Assembly (NCBI RefSeq): GCF_036226765.1
Contig: NZ_CP109017.1
Coordinates: 5,395,001-5,459,000 of the forward strand
Length of the DNA stretch: 64,000 nucleotides
Direction of reading: 5' to 3'
Source of the DNA: Streptomyces sp. NBC_00670
Lineage (GTDB): Bacteria; Actinomycetota; Actinomycetes; Streptomycetales; Streptomycetaceae
How positions within the stretch are numbered: position 1 is the stretch's first letter; each line of letters starts with the position of its first letter. The notes beneath the pieces were generated by a model. It did no database searches and had not been told where the DNA came from. It saw only the letters and a program-made list of their open reading frames with translations. Shown in pieces: positions 43,630-51,418 of this stretch. A program made the translations under genes and the position numbers.

Positions 43630-44964
43630 TCAGATGCGCGCGAACGCCTGCTCGATGATGTCGAGGCCCTCGGTCAGGAGTTCCTCGCCGATGACGAGCG
43701 GGGGCAGGAAGCGCAGCACGTTGCCGTAGGTGCCACAGGTCAGGACCAGCAGCCCCTCGGCGTGGCAGGCCCTGGCCAGCGCGGCGGTCGCCTCCGGGTG
43801 CGGCTCCTTGGTGGTGCGGTCCTTGACCAGCTCGATCGCGATCATCGCGCCCCGGCCGCGGACGTCACCGATGACCTCGTACTTCTCGGCCATCGCGGCC
43901 AGGCGGGTCTTCATGACCGCCTCGATCTCCTTGGCCCGCGCGTTGAGGTCCTGCTCCTTCATCGTCTCGATCGCGCCGAGCGCGCCCGCGCAGGCCACCG
44001 GGTTGCCGCCGTAGGTGCCGCCGAGGCCGCCCGCGTGCGCGGCGTCCATGATCTCGGCGCGGCCGGTGACGGCGGCGAGCGGGAGGCCGCCCGCGATGCC
44101 CTTGGCGGTGGTGATCAGGTCCGGGACGATGCCCTCGTCCTCGCACGCGAACCACTGGCCGGTGCGGCAGAAACCGGACTGGATCTCGTCGGCGACGAAG
44201 ACGATGCCGTTGTCCGCGGCGAACTGCCGGATCGCGGGCAGGAAGCCCTTGGCCGGCTCGATGAAGCCGCCCTCGCCCAGCACCGGCTCGATGATGATCG
44301 CGGCCACGTTGTCCGCGCCGACCTGCTTGCTGATCTCGTCGATCGCCTGCGCGGCGGCCTCGGGGCCCGCGTTCTCCGGGCCGGTCGGCCAGCGGTAGCC
44401 GTAGGCCACCGGCACCCGGTACACCTCGGGGGCGAACGGCCCGAAGCCGTTCTTGTACGGCATGTTCTTCGAGGTCAGCGCCATCGTGAGGTTGGTGCGG
44501 CCGTGGTAGCCGTGGTCGAAGACGACGACGGCCTGCCGCTTGGTGTACGCCCGCGCGATCTTCACGGCGTTCTCCACGGCCTCGGCGCCCGAGTTGAACA
44601 GCGCCGACTTCTTGGCGTGGTCGCCCGGGGTCAGCTCGGCCAGCGCCTCGGCGACGGCGACGTAGCCCTCGTAGGGCGTGACCATGAAACAGGTGTGGGT
44701 GAAGTCGGCGAGCTGCGCGGACGCCCGGCGCACGACGGCCTCGGCGGAGGCGCCGACGCTGGTGACCGCGATGCCGGAGCCGAAGTCGATCAGCCGGTTG
44801 CCGTCGACGTCCTCGAGGATGCCGCCGCCGGCCCGGGTGACGAAGACGGGCAGCGTGGAGCCCACGCCCTGGGCCACCGCGGCGGTGCGGCGGGCCTGCA
44901 ACTCCTGCGACTTCGGGCCGGGGACGGCCGTGGCGAGGTGGCGTTCCTGCGGAAGTGCGGTCAT
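43630..44964 (-). CDS. gabT: 4-aminobutyrate aminotransferase
   Basis: GABA aminotransferase of 444 residues: GABA plus 2-oxoglutarate gives succinate semialdehyde and glutamate. K288 (TTAKGIAGGLP) is the PLP lysine, and D259-E260 (FVADEIQSGF) and the HGYHGRT segment are conserved. ATG 44964 follows GGGAG. It is divergent from the membrane ATPase gene. With the dehydrogenase at 49901 it would feed GABA from polyamine breakdown to succinate. Confidence 0.94.
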   Translation of the reverse strand: MTALPQERHLATAVPGPKSQELQARRTAAVAQGVGSTLPVFVTRAGGGILEDVDGNRLIDFGSGIAVTSVGASAEAVVRRASAQLADFTHTCFMVTPYEGYVAVAEALAELTPGDHAKKSALFNSGAEAVENAVKIARAYTKRQAVVVFDHGYHGRTNLTMALTSKNMPYKNGFGPFAPEVYRVPVAYGYRWPTGPENAGPEAAAQAIDEISKQVGADNVAAIIIEPVLGEGGFIEPAKGFLPAIRQFAADNGIVFVADEIQSGFCRTGQWFACEDEGIVPDLITTAKGIAGGLPLAAVTGRAEIMDAAHAGGLGGTYGGNPVACAGALGAIETMKEQDLNARAKEIEAVMKTRLAAMAEKYEVIGDVRGRGAMIAIELVKDRTTKEPHPEATAALARACHAEGLLVLTCGTYGNVLRFLPPLVIGEELLTEGLDIIEQAFARI

Positions 44965-45321
44965 GGGGGGCTCCCGGGTGGTCTTGCTCCGACGGGGGTG
45001 TGCGGACGCGTCGCTTTCTCTTTTTCGCAGGCTAGGTCCGGGGGACAGGAGTGGGCATGCTCCATGTGGGCGGTGTCGGCGTCCACCGTTGTCCGTGGTG
45101 GACATGGCGGAACGGCGCCGCGGCACCACCCGGCTCCCGCCGGTCCGCCGGGACCGGGAGGGGCGCCCGCCCGGGGCGGCCTGGCGCGTAACCGCTGGAC
45201 TCGTTCCGTACGGGCATTAAATTGACTCGCGAACCACCCTCGCGCACCACGCTCGAGAACCGCACGTTCAGAACCGCACGCTCAGAACCACAATGGACCA
45301 GCCGGCCAGGGGGCACCCTCG
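44965..45321. other. Divergent intergenic region gabT / membrane ATPase
   Basis: A 357-nt region without a supported gene. On the minus strand TAGCCT (45029-45034) could be the gabT -10 box, about 65 nt before its ATG, but no -35 match is seen. On the plus strand TTGACT (45222-45227) has no matching -10. Tandem 14-bp repeats lie at 45257-45284. Confidence 0.45.
45257..45293 (+). repeat. 14-bp tandem repeat before the membrane ATPase gene
   Basis: GAACCGCACGTTCA (45257-45270) and GAACCGCACGCTCA (45271-45284) are followed by a partial copy GAACCACAA. The array ends 28 nt before ATG 45322 and could bind a regulator. Confidence 0.7.
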
Positions 45322-47775
45322 ATGGACTTCGACGGCACGCACGACGCACGTGGCACCCACGCCCGTCCCGTGCCACGGCCCGCGACACCGCCACCACCGG
45401 CCGGGCCGCCTCCCGTTCCACAGCCCTCCCACGCCGCGCCCGCGCTGCCGCCGATGCCCACGGCACCGCCCGCGCCCGAGCAGGCGCCTGCGCGGCCGGC
45501 CACCGTCGCCGAGTGGCTCGACACACCCCGGCCCGCCGCCGCCCCCGGGATCTTCCGCTACGGCTACCGGGAGCCCCGCCCGGACAAGGACCCCGAGCGG
45601 CTCTCGCCCGTCACCCTCGTCGGCGTCGCCGTACCCCTGGTCGTCGCCCTCCTGCTGTGGTCGCTGTGGCGGCACGGCAGCATCCCCTACCAGTGGGTGC
45701 TGCTGAAGCTGTTCACCCCCGGCGACTGGTGGTGGGCCGGCACCACCTCGCCGAAGACCTTCGAGGGACAGGAGGCCATCGAGGTCTACAACGGCGTGTT
45801 CTTCGGCGTCCTCGTCTACGCCATGGGACGGCTCGGCAGCTGGCCCGACATCGTCCGGCACGTCGTCACCCGGCGCCCGCAGCCCGCGCGGGCGCTGCTC
45901 GCCGCGCTGGGCGCCCTGGCCGTGCTCAGCTTCGTCTTCCCCGACGCCTTCCCCGGCGTCGGCTGGGACGCGCTGCCCGTCGTCGACCCGCTCTTCTCCC
46001 TCGTCGTCCTCCTCACCGGCGGCTACGAGGTCTTCCGGTCCGTCCTGCTCACCGACTGCCTCTACGGGCTGATCACCCTGCTCGTCCTGTGGCCCTTCGC
46101 CCGGATCGGCGGCTGGTGGCGATACGCGCGGGAACGGCTCGCGGCACGGTCGGGGCAGGGAACCGGTGGTGTTCCCGACCAGGCACCGGCGCCCGTGCAG
46201 CGGCCCGCCGCGCAGTGGCCCGAACTGCGGGACGCCGGACAGCACCAGGCCGCCGACCTGCTCAGCGGCGAGGTGCACGGCGGCCGGATGACCGACGTCG
46301 ACTGCGCCCGCGTCCGGCGCGCCTGGGACACCGCCCGCTACGACGCCACCCGGCTCGCGCGGTTCACCGAGACCGTGCTGCGCCAGGGCGCCGCCGCCTG
46401 GCTCCACCCGTCCGGCGCCCGCGACCTGCCCGCCCGCACCGCACGGCACGACGTCCTCGACGGCCAGGTCCGCATCGGCCGCTGGACCGACCGCGACCGC
46501 ACGCCCACCCCCTACCGCGGGGCGGGCGCCGCCCTCGACCCCGACGCGCTGGCCACCTCGCTGCTCGCCGTCGGACCCTCCGGCTCGGGCAAGACCCAGC
46601 ACCTCGTCCGGCCCGTCGTCGAGTCCCTCGCGCTGCGGGCGCTCACCGGCGGCTGCGCGGTCGTCGCCGTCTGCGCCGCCGGCACCCCGCTCGGCCCGGA
46701 CGGCTCCTTCGACGTGGTGGTGCGCATCGGCGACCCGGCCTCCGTGCACGACCTCGACCCCTACGCGGAGAGCGAGGACCCCGAGGAGGCCGCCGCGTTC
46801 CTCGCCGAGGGGCTGGTCGGCGACCTCGGCGCCGTCGACACCCGGCGGGCCGCCACCGCGCTCGCCCAGCTCCTCGGCCCCTACCGCGCGGTGCACGGCC
46901 GCTTCCCCACGCTGCCGGTGCTGCGGGAACTCCTCGAGGGCGACGAGGCCGGGCTCGGCGCACTGCGCGAGGCGCTGGCCGGCTCCGGCGGACCCGGGCA
47001 CGCCGTGATGCGGCGCGAACTGGAGGCACGGATCCGGCAGGCCACGAGCCCCGCCGACCCCGCCCCCGCCCTCGCCGACCGGCTCGCCCTGCTCGACCGG
47101 CCCGCCTTCGCCGAATTCTTCGGCGCGGGCTCCGGCACCCGGCCCTTCTCCCTGCGCGCCGTCGCCCACCACCCGCTGCGGGTCCGTGTCGAGCTGCCCG
47201 AACACGGCCACGAGGACGCCTCCCGGCTGCTGGTCCGGCTGCTCCTCGCGCAGTTCACCTCCGTCGTGCGCGCCGGGGAACGGCAGCACTTCGCGTGCCT
47301 CGTGCTCGACGACGCGACCGGCGCCGTCACCGCGGACTCCGTCCGCCGCATCCAGCGGCTGCGCGCCCAGAACGCGGGCGTCGTGCTCGCGCTGCGCACC
47401 GTCGGGGACATCCCCGAGGCGCTGCACGGGCCGCTGTACGGGGCGGTCGGCTGCCGGATGGCGTTCTCCGGGGTGACGACGTGGGACGGCAGCCGGTTCG
47501 CACAGGCGTGGGGCACGGAGTGGGTGGAGACCCGGGACGTGGCCAAGCACACGGTCTTCGCCGACCAGCCGATGACGCGGGCGATCCACGCACTGCGGAA
47601 ACTGGTGACCGGGAAGGCGGTGACGACGGACGCGGTGACCATAAGGAAGGTGGAGCGGGAGCGGTGGTCGGCGTCGGAGCTGGCGCACGAGGTCCCCGCG
47701 GGGCATGCGGTGCTGTCGGTGGCGACGGTGCGGGGCGAGCATGCGCCGCCGTTGCTTGTGGATCTGCGGGGCTGA
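45322..47775 (+). CDS. Membrane-anchored P-loop ATPase of unknown function
   Basis: Protein of 817 residues. A Pro/Ala-rich N-terminus (~90 residues) is followed by about five hydrophobic segments between residues 95 and 265, then a large cytoplasmic ATPase domain. Walker A is GPSGSGKTQHL starting at G418; a Walker B candidate is ACLVLDD with D663-D664. The layout, N-terminal membrane part followed by an ATPase with a long insert, recalls VirD4/TraG-type coupling proteins or HerA/FtsK relatives, but no relaxase or secretion gene is nearby. The gene neighbours PucR in a polyamine region. I do not recognise a defined family. Confidence 0.8.
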   Translation: MDFDGTHDARGTHARPVPRPATPPPPAGPPPVPQPSHAAPALPPMPTAPPAPEQAPARPATVAEWLDTPRPAAAPGIFRYGYREPRPDKDPERLSPVTLVGVAVPLVVALLLWSLWRHGSIPYQWVLLKLFTPGDWWWAGTTSPKTFEGQEAIEVYNGVFFGVLVYAMGRLGSWPDIVRHVVTRRPQPARALLAALGALAVLSFVFPDAFPGVGWDALPVVDPLFSLVVLLTGGYEVFRSVLLTDCLYGLITLLVLWPFARIGGWWRYARERLAARSGQGTGGVPDQAPAPVQRPAAQWPELRDAGQHQAADLLSGEVHGGRMTDVDCARVRRAWDTARYDATRLARFTETVLRQGAAAWLHPSGARDLPARTARHDVLDGQVRIGRWTDRDRTPTPYRGAGAALDPDALATSLLAVGPSGSGKTQHLVRPVVESLALRALTGGCAVVAVCAAGTPLGPDGSFDVVVRIGDPASVHDLDPYAESEDPEEAAAFLAEGLVGDLGAVDTRRAATALAQLLGPYRAVHGRFPTLPVLRELLEGDEAGLGALREALAGSGGPGHAVMRRELEARIRQATSPADPAPALADRLALLDRPAFAEFFGAGSGTRPFSLRAVAHHPLRVRVELPEHGHEDASRLLVRLLLAQFTSVVRAGERQHFACLVLDDATGAVTADSVRRIQRLRAQNAGVVLALRTVGDIPEALHGPLYGAVGCRMAFSGVTTWDGSRFAQAWGTEWVETRDVAKHTVFADQPMTRAIHALRKLVTGKAVTTDAVTIRKVERERWSASELAHEVPAGHAVLSVATVRGEHAPPLLVDLRG

Positions 47776-47785
47776 GCTTTCTTTT

Positions 47786-47850
47786 TTCTCGCCCCCGCCG
47801 CCCCTTCCCTTCCCGACCCCGGGGGCTGCGCTCCCGGACCCCCAAAAGAT
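47786..47850 (+). repeat. Repeat cassette A-C
   Basis: Module A variant (TCGCCCCCGCCGCCCCTTCC) starts near 47789 and a module C variant (GGGGGCTGCGCTCCCGGACC) follows at 47821. They lie directly after the membrane ATPase stop and probably help end its transcript. Confidence 0.7.
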
Positions 47851-47913
47851 GGCGCCCACGCGGCACAGCCGCAGATTGACACAGTCTCGCGCCCCTATCG
47901 CCTGAAGGCCCCC

Positions 47914-49506
47914 ATGCCGCCCACGCTCGCCTCACTCGTCCATCACTCCGCGCTCAAGCTGACCGTGCGTGCGGGGGAGGAGCGGCTCGACGTGCCCGTG
48001 CGGTGGGCGCATGTGAGCGAGCTCGCCGATCCCGTGCCCTACATGGAGGGCGGGGAGCTGCTGCTGATCACCGCGCTCAAGCTGGACGCGGAGGATCCCG
48101 AGGCCATGCGCCGGTATGTGAGACGGCTGGTGGGCGCGGGGGTCGTGGGGCTCGGTTTCGCGGTCGGGGTCAACTACGAGCGGACCCCCGAGGCGCTGGT
48201 CGAGGCCGCCCGCGCGGAGGGGCTGCCGCTGCTGGAGGTGCCCCGCCGCACCCCCTTCCTCGCCATCAGCAAGGCCGTCTCCGCGGCCATCGCCGCCGAC
48301 CAGTACCGCGCCGTCACCGCCGGGTTCGCCGCCCAGCGCGAACTGACCAGGCAGGCGCTCGGCGGCGGCCCCGAGGGGCTGCTCACCGCGCTCGCCGCGC
48401 AGGTCGACGGATGGGCCGCGCTGTACGACGCCTCCGGTGCCGTCGTCGCCGCCGCGCCCGAGTGGGCCGGGCGGCGGGCGGGGCGGCTCACCGCCGACGT
48501 CGAACGGCTGCGCGAGCGGCCCGCGCCCGCCAGCTCCGTCGTCACCGGAGGGCAGGGCGGCGAGGATCCCGCCGAGGACCGCGTCGAACTGCACAGCCTC
48601 GGCACCGGGCGCCGGCCGCGGGCCGCGCTCGCCGTGGGCACCGCCGCCGCGCCCGGCACCGCCGAGCGCTACGCCGTGCACTCCGCGGTCGCCCTGCTCA
48701 CCCTCCTCACCGAACGCTCCCGCTCGCTGCACGCGGCCGAGCAGCGCATCGGCGCGGCCGTACTGCGGATGCTGCTCGCGGGGGAGCCCGACCATGCCCG
48801 GGCGGTCGCCGGGGACCTGTACGGCGATCTGCTCGACGCCCCGTTCCGGCTGCTCCTCGCCGAGGCGTCCGGGGACGCCGCGGACGGTGCCGGCGATCCG
48901 CTGGGCGGGCTCGCCGAGGCGGTGGAGTCGGCCGCCGCGCGGGCCGGGGAGCCGGTGCTCGTGGTGCCGGAGGGGGCCGAGGGGCGGCGGCTGGTCGTGC
49001 TGGCCGTGGACGGCGGGGCGGGGGTGCGGGCGTGTGCGGAGTACGCGGCGGGGCCGGCCGCCGCCGGGAGTGCCGAGGAGCTGGTGATGGGGCTGTCCGG
49101 GCCCGCCGGGCCGACCGGGGCGGGGGGTGCGTACCGGGGGGCCGAGCAGGCGCTGTCCGTGGCGCGGCGGCGGGGGAGGGTGCTCGTGGAGCACGAGCGG
49201 ATGGCGACGGGGTCCGTGCTGCCGTTGCTGGCGGACGATGCGGTGCGGGCGTTCGCGGACGGGTTGCTGCGGGCGCTGCGCGAGCATGACGCGACGGGGC
49301 GGGGGGATCTGGTGGCGTCGTTGCGGGCGTGGTTGTCGCGGCACGGGCAGTGGGATGCGGCGGCGGCGGATCTGGGGGTGCACCGGCATACGTTGCGGTA
49401 CCGGATGCGGAGGGTGGAGGAGATCCTGGGCCGCTCCCTGGACGACCCCGACGTCCGCATGGAGCTGTGGCTCGCCCTCAAGGCCACGTCCGACCCGGCC
49501 GACTGA
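47914..49506 (+). CDS. PucR family transcriptional regulator
   Basis: Regulator of 530 residues. The N-terminal PucR domain (PVRWAHVSELADPVPYMEGG, then GVVGLGFAVGVNYERTPEAL) senses a metabolite; a GGDEF-like middle follows; the C-terminal PucR-type helix-turn-helix is QWDAAAADLGVHRHTLRYRM. Family members control purine, GABA or amine catabolism. Lying just upstream of a GabD-like dehydrogenase on the same strand, it is a good candidate for controlling that gene or the GABA route. TTGACA at 47876-47881 could be a -35 box, but no -10 at normal spacing is visible. Confidence 0.9.
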   Translation: MPPTLASLVHHSALKLTVRAGEERLDVPVRWAHVSELADPVPYMEGGELLLITALKLDAEDPEAMRRYVRRLVGAGVVGLGFAVGVNYERTPEALVEAARAEGLPLLEVPRRTPFLAISKAVSAAIAADQYRAVTAGFAAQRELTRQALGGGPEGLLTALAAQVDGWAALYDASGAVVAAAPEWAGRRAGRLTADVERLRERPAPASSVVTGGQGGEDPAEDRVELHSLGTGRRPRAALAVGTAAAPGTAERYAVHSAVALLTLLTERSRSLHAAEQRIGAAVLRMLLAGEPDHARAVAGDLYGDLLDAPFRLLLAEASGDAADGAGDPLGGLAEAVESAAARAGEPVLVVPEGAEGRRLVVLAVDGGAGVRACAEYAAGPAAAGSAEELVMGLSGPAGPTGAGGAYRGAEQALSVARRRGRVLVEHERMATGSVLPLLADDAVRAFADGLLRALREHDATGRGDLVASLRAWLSRHGQWDAAAADLGVHRHTLRYRMRRVEEILGRSLDDPDVRMELWLALKATSDPAD

Positions 49507-49513
49507 AGCCCTT

Positions 49514-49737
49514 CCTCGCCCCCGCCGCCCCTACCCTTCCCATCCTGAACCTGGGGGCGACGCCCCCAGGCCCCCCGGGGGTGGGGAACTGGGGGTGGGT
49601 GGGGACTTCTCGCGCAGTTCCCCGCGCCCCTGACAGGGGCGTGGGGAACTGCGCGAAACGGGGCCAAGCCCCGTGCTGGGGTCCAAGGGGCGGAGCCCCT
49701 TGTGAGGACGGGACGGGTAGGGGCGGCGGGGGCGAGG
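49514..49737. repeat. Nested palindromic repeat cassette A-B-B'-C'-A'
   Basis: A 23-nt module A copy (49514-49536) reappears as a perfect reverse complement at 49715-49737. Inside, module B (49610-49632) and its reverse complement (49634-49656, one mismatch) form a 23-bp hairpin with a one-base gap, and CAAGGGG-CGGAG-CCCCTTG (49684-49702) is a module C hairpin. The rest of the gap to 49900 holds no gene; it contains the leader of the next gene. Confidence 0.85.
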
Positions 49738-49900
49738 AAAAAGCACCCGCACCGATTCGGCGTACCGCACCCCCCGACCCCGCCACCGTGGACAAACGAC
49801 CCCCCGCCCCCCGAGCCCTACCGTGGACCCGCACCCCGCCCGCGGCGCAACCGCGGAGGAACCCACACCCGCCCGACCCGGAAGGCAGGCACCCCGCCCC

Positions 49901-51346
49901 ATGACCTCCACCCACGCCTTCTGGCTCGCCGGCCGCCAGGCCACCGGCGAGCACACCCTCGACGTCACCTCCCCCTGGGACAACACCCTCGTCGGCAGGG
50001 TCAGCCTGCCGACCGACGCCCACGTCGAGGAGGCCGTCGCCGCCGCCCACGCCGTCCGGGACGAGTTCGCCGCCACCCCCGCCCACACCCGCGCCGCCGC
50101 CCTCGACCACGTCGCCCGCCGCCTCGCCGACCGCGCCGAGGAGATCGCCCGGCTCATCTCCGCCGAGAACGGCAAGCCGGTCAAGTGGGCCCGCGGCGAG
50201 GTCGGCCGCGCGGTCTCCGTCTTCCGGTTCGCGGCGGAGGAGGCCCGCCGCTTCAACGGCGGCGAGGCCCAGCGCCTCGACACCGACGCGGGCGGTCAGG
50301 GCCGCCTCGCCCTGACCCGCCGCTTCCCCAAGGGCGTCGTCCTCGGCATCGCCCCGTTCAACTTCCCGCTCAACCTCTGCGCCCACAAGATCGCCCCGGC
50401 CCTCGCCGCCGGCGCGCCGATCATCCTCAAGCCGGCCCCGGCCACCCCCCTCTCCGGGCTGGTCCTCGGCGAACTGCTCGCCGAGACCGAGCTGCCCGCC
50501 GGCTCCTGGAGCATCCTGCCGGTGCCCAACGACCGCATGCCCGCCCTCGTCCAGGACGAGCGGCTGCCGGTCATCTCCTTCACCGGCTCCGACAAGGTCG
50601 GCTACGCGATCATGGACTCGGTGCCGCGCAAGCACTGCACCCTGGAGCTCGGCGGCAACGGCGCGGCCGTCGTCCTCGCCGACTGGGCGAGCGACGCCGA
50701 CCTCGACCGGGCCGCGCAGCGCATCGCCACCTTCTCCAACTACCAGGGCGGCCAGTCCTGCATCTCCGTGCAGCGCGTGATCGCCGACGCCGCCGTGTAC
50801 GACCGGCTGCTGCCGCGCATCGTCGCCGCCGTCGAGGCCCAGGTCACCGGCGACCCCACCGACGACGCCACCGACGTCGGCCCGCTGGTCAGCGAGGACG
50901 CCGCCCAGCGCGTCGAGGCCTGGGTGCAGGAGGCCGTCGAGGGCGGCGCCACCCTGCACACCGGCGGCAAGCGCGAGGGCGCCTCGTACGCGCCGGCCGT
51001 CCTCACCGGCGTGCCCGCCACCGCCACCCTCGCCTGCGAGGAGGTGTTCGGACCGGTCCTCACCGTGCAGAAGGTGGACGGCGAGGCCGAGGCGTTCGCC
51101 GCCGTCAACGACTCCAAGTACGGCCTCCAGGCGGGCGTGTTCACCCACGACCTCCAGGCCGCGTTCCGCGCCCACCGCGCGCTGGAGGTCGGCGGCGTGG
51201 TCATCGGCGACGTGCCGTCCTACCGCGCCGACCAGATGCCGTACGGCGGCGTCAAGCAGTCCGGCGTGGGCCGCGAGGGCGTGAAGTTCGCGATGGAGGA
51301 CTACACCTACGAGCGGGTCCTCGTCCTCACGGGCCTCGCGCTCTGA
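49901..51346 (+). CDS. Aldehyde dehydrogenase (succinate-semialdehyde type)
   Basis: NAD(P)-dependent aldehyde dehydrogenase of 481 residues. E249 (LELGGNGA) and C287 (GGQSCISVQR) are the catalytic pair. The sequence belongs to the branch often called GabD2 or succinate-semialdehyde dehydrogenase in Streptomyces; with GabT and PucR nearby, oxidation of succinate semialdehyde to succinate is the likely step. ATG 49901 is chosen by homology to other dehydrogenase N-termini (HAFWLAGRQATGEHTLDV). The ribosome binding site is weak. Confidence 0.85.
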   Translation: MTSTHAFWLAGRQATGEHTLDVTSPWDNTLVGRVSLPTDAHVEEAVAAAHAVRDEFAATPAHTRAAALDHVARRLADRAEEIARLISAENGKPVKWARGEVGRAVSVFRFAAEEARRFNGGEAQRLDTDAGGQGRLALTRRFPKGVVLGIAPFNFPLNLCAHKIAPALAAGAPIILKPAPATPLSGLVLGELLAETELPAGSWSILPVPNDRMPALVQDERLPVISFTGSDKVGYAIMDSVPRKHCTLELGGNGAAVVLADWASDADLDRAAQRIATFSNYQGGQSCISVQRVIADAAVYDRLLPRIVAAVEAQVTGDPTDDATDVGPLVSEDAAQRVEAWVQEAVEGGATLHTGGKREGASYAPAVLTGVPATATLACEEVFGPVLTVQKVDGEAEAFAAVNDSKYGLQAGVFTHDLQAAFRAHRALEVGGVVIGDVPSYRADQMPYGGVKQSGVGREGVKFAMEDYTYERVLVLTGLAL

Positions 51347-51372
51347 GCGAGCCCCCGGACGAAACCGGCTCG

Positions 51373-51398
51373 GGGCCCGGCGGTTGACCGCCGGGCCC
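51373..51398. terminator. Terminator between convergent dehydrogenase and GH3 genes
   Basis: GGGCCCGGCGGT (51373-51384) and ACCGCCGGGCCC (51387-51398) form a 12-bp perfect stem with a 2-nt gap. It serves both convergent genes. Confidence 0.8.
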
Positions 51399-51418
51399 TC
51401 GGCCGTCACTCTCAGTCC

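Noticed and set aside
45268..47859. Long minus-strand frame opposite the membrane ATPase gene
   Set aside because: Low-complexity Gly/Val/Arg composition and complete overlap with a gene that has membrane and Walker motifs.
47876..47901. TTGACA followed by TATCGC upstream of the PucR gene as a promoter
   Set aside because: The spacing is only about 14 nt, too short for a normal promoter; only the -35-like hexamer is convincing.
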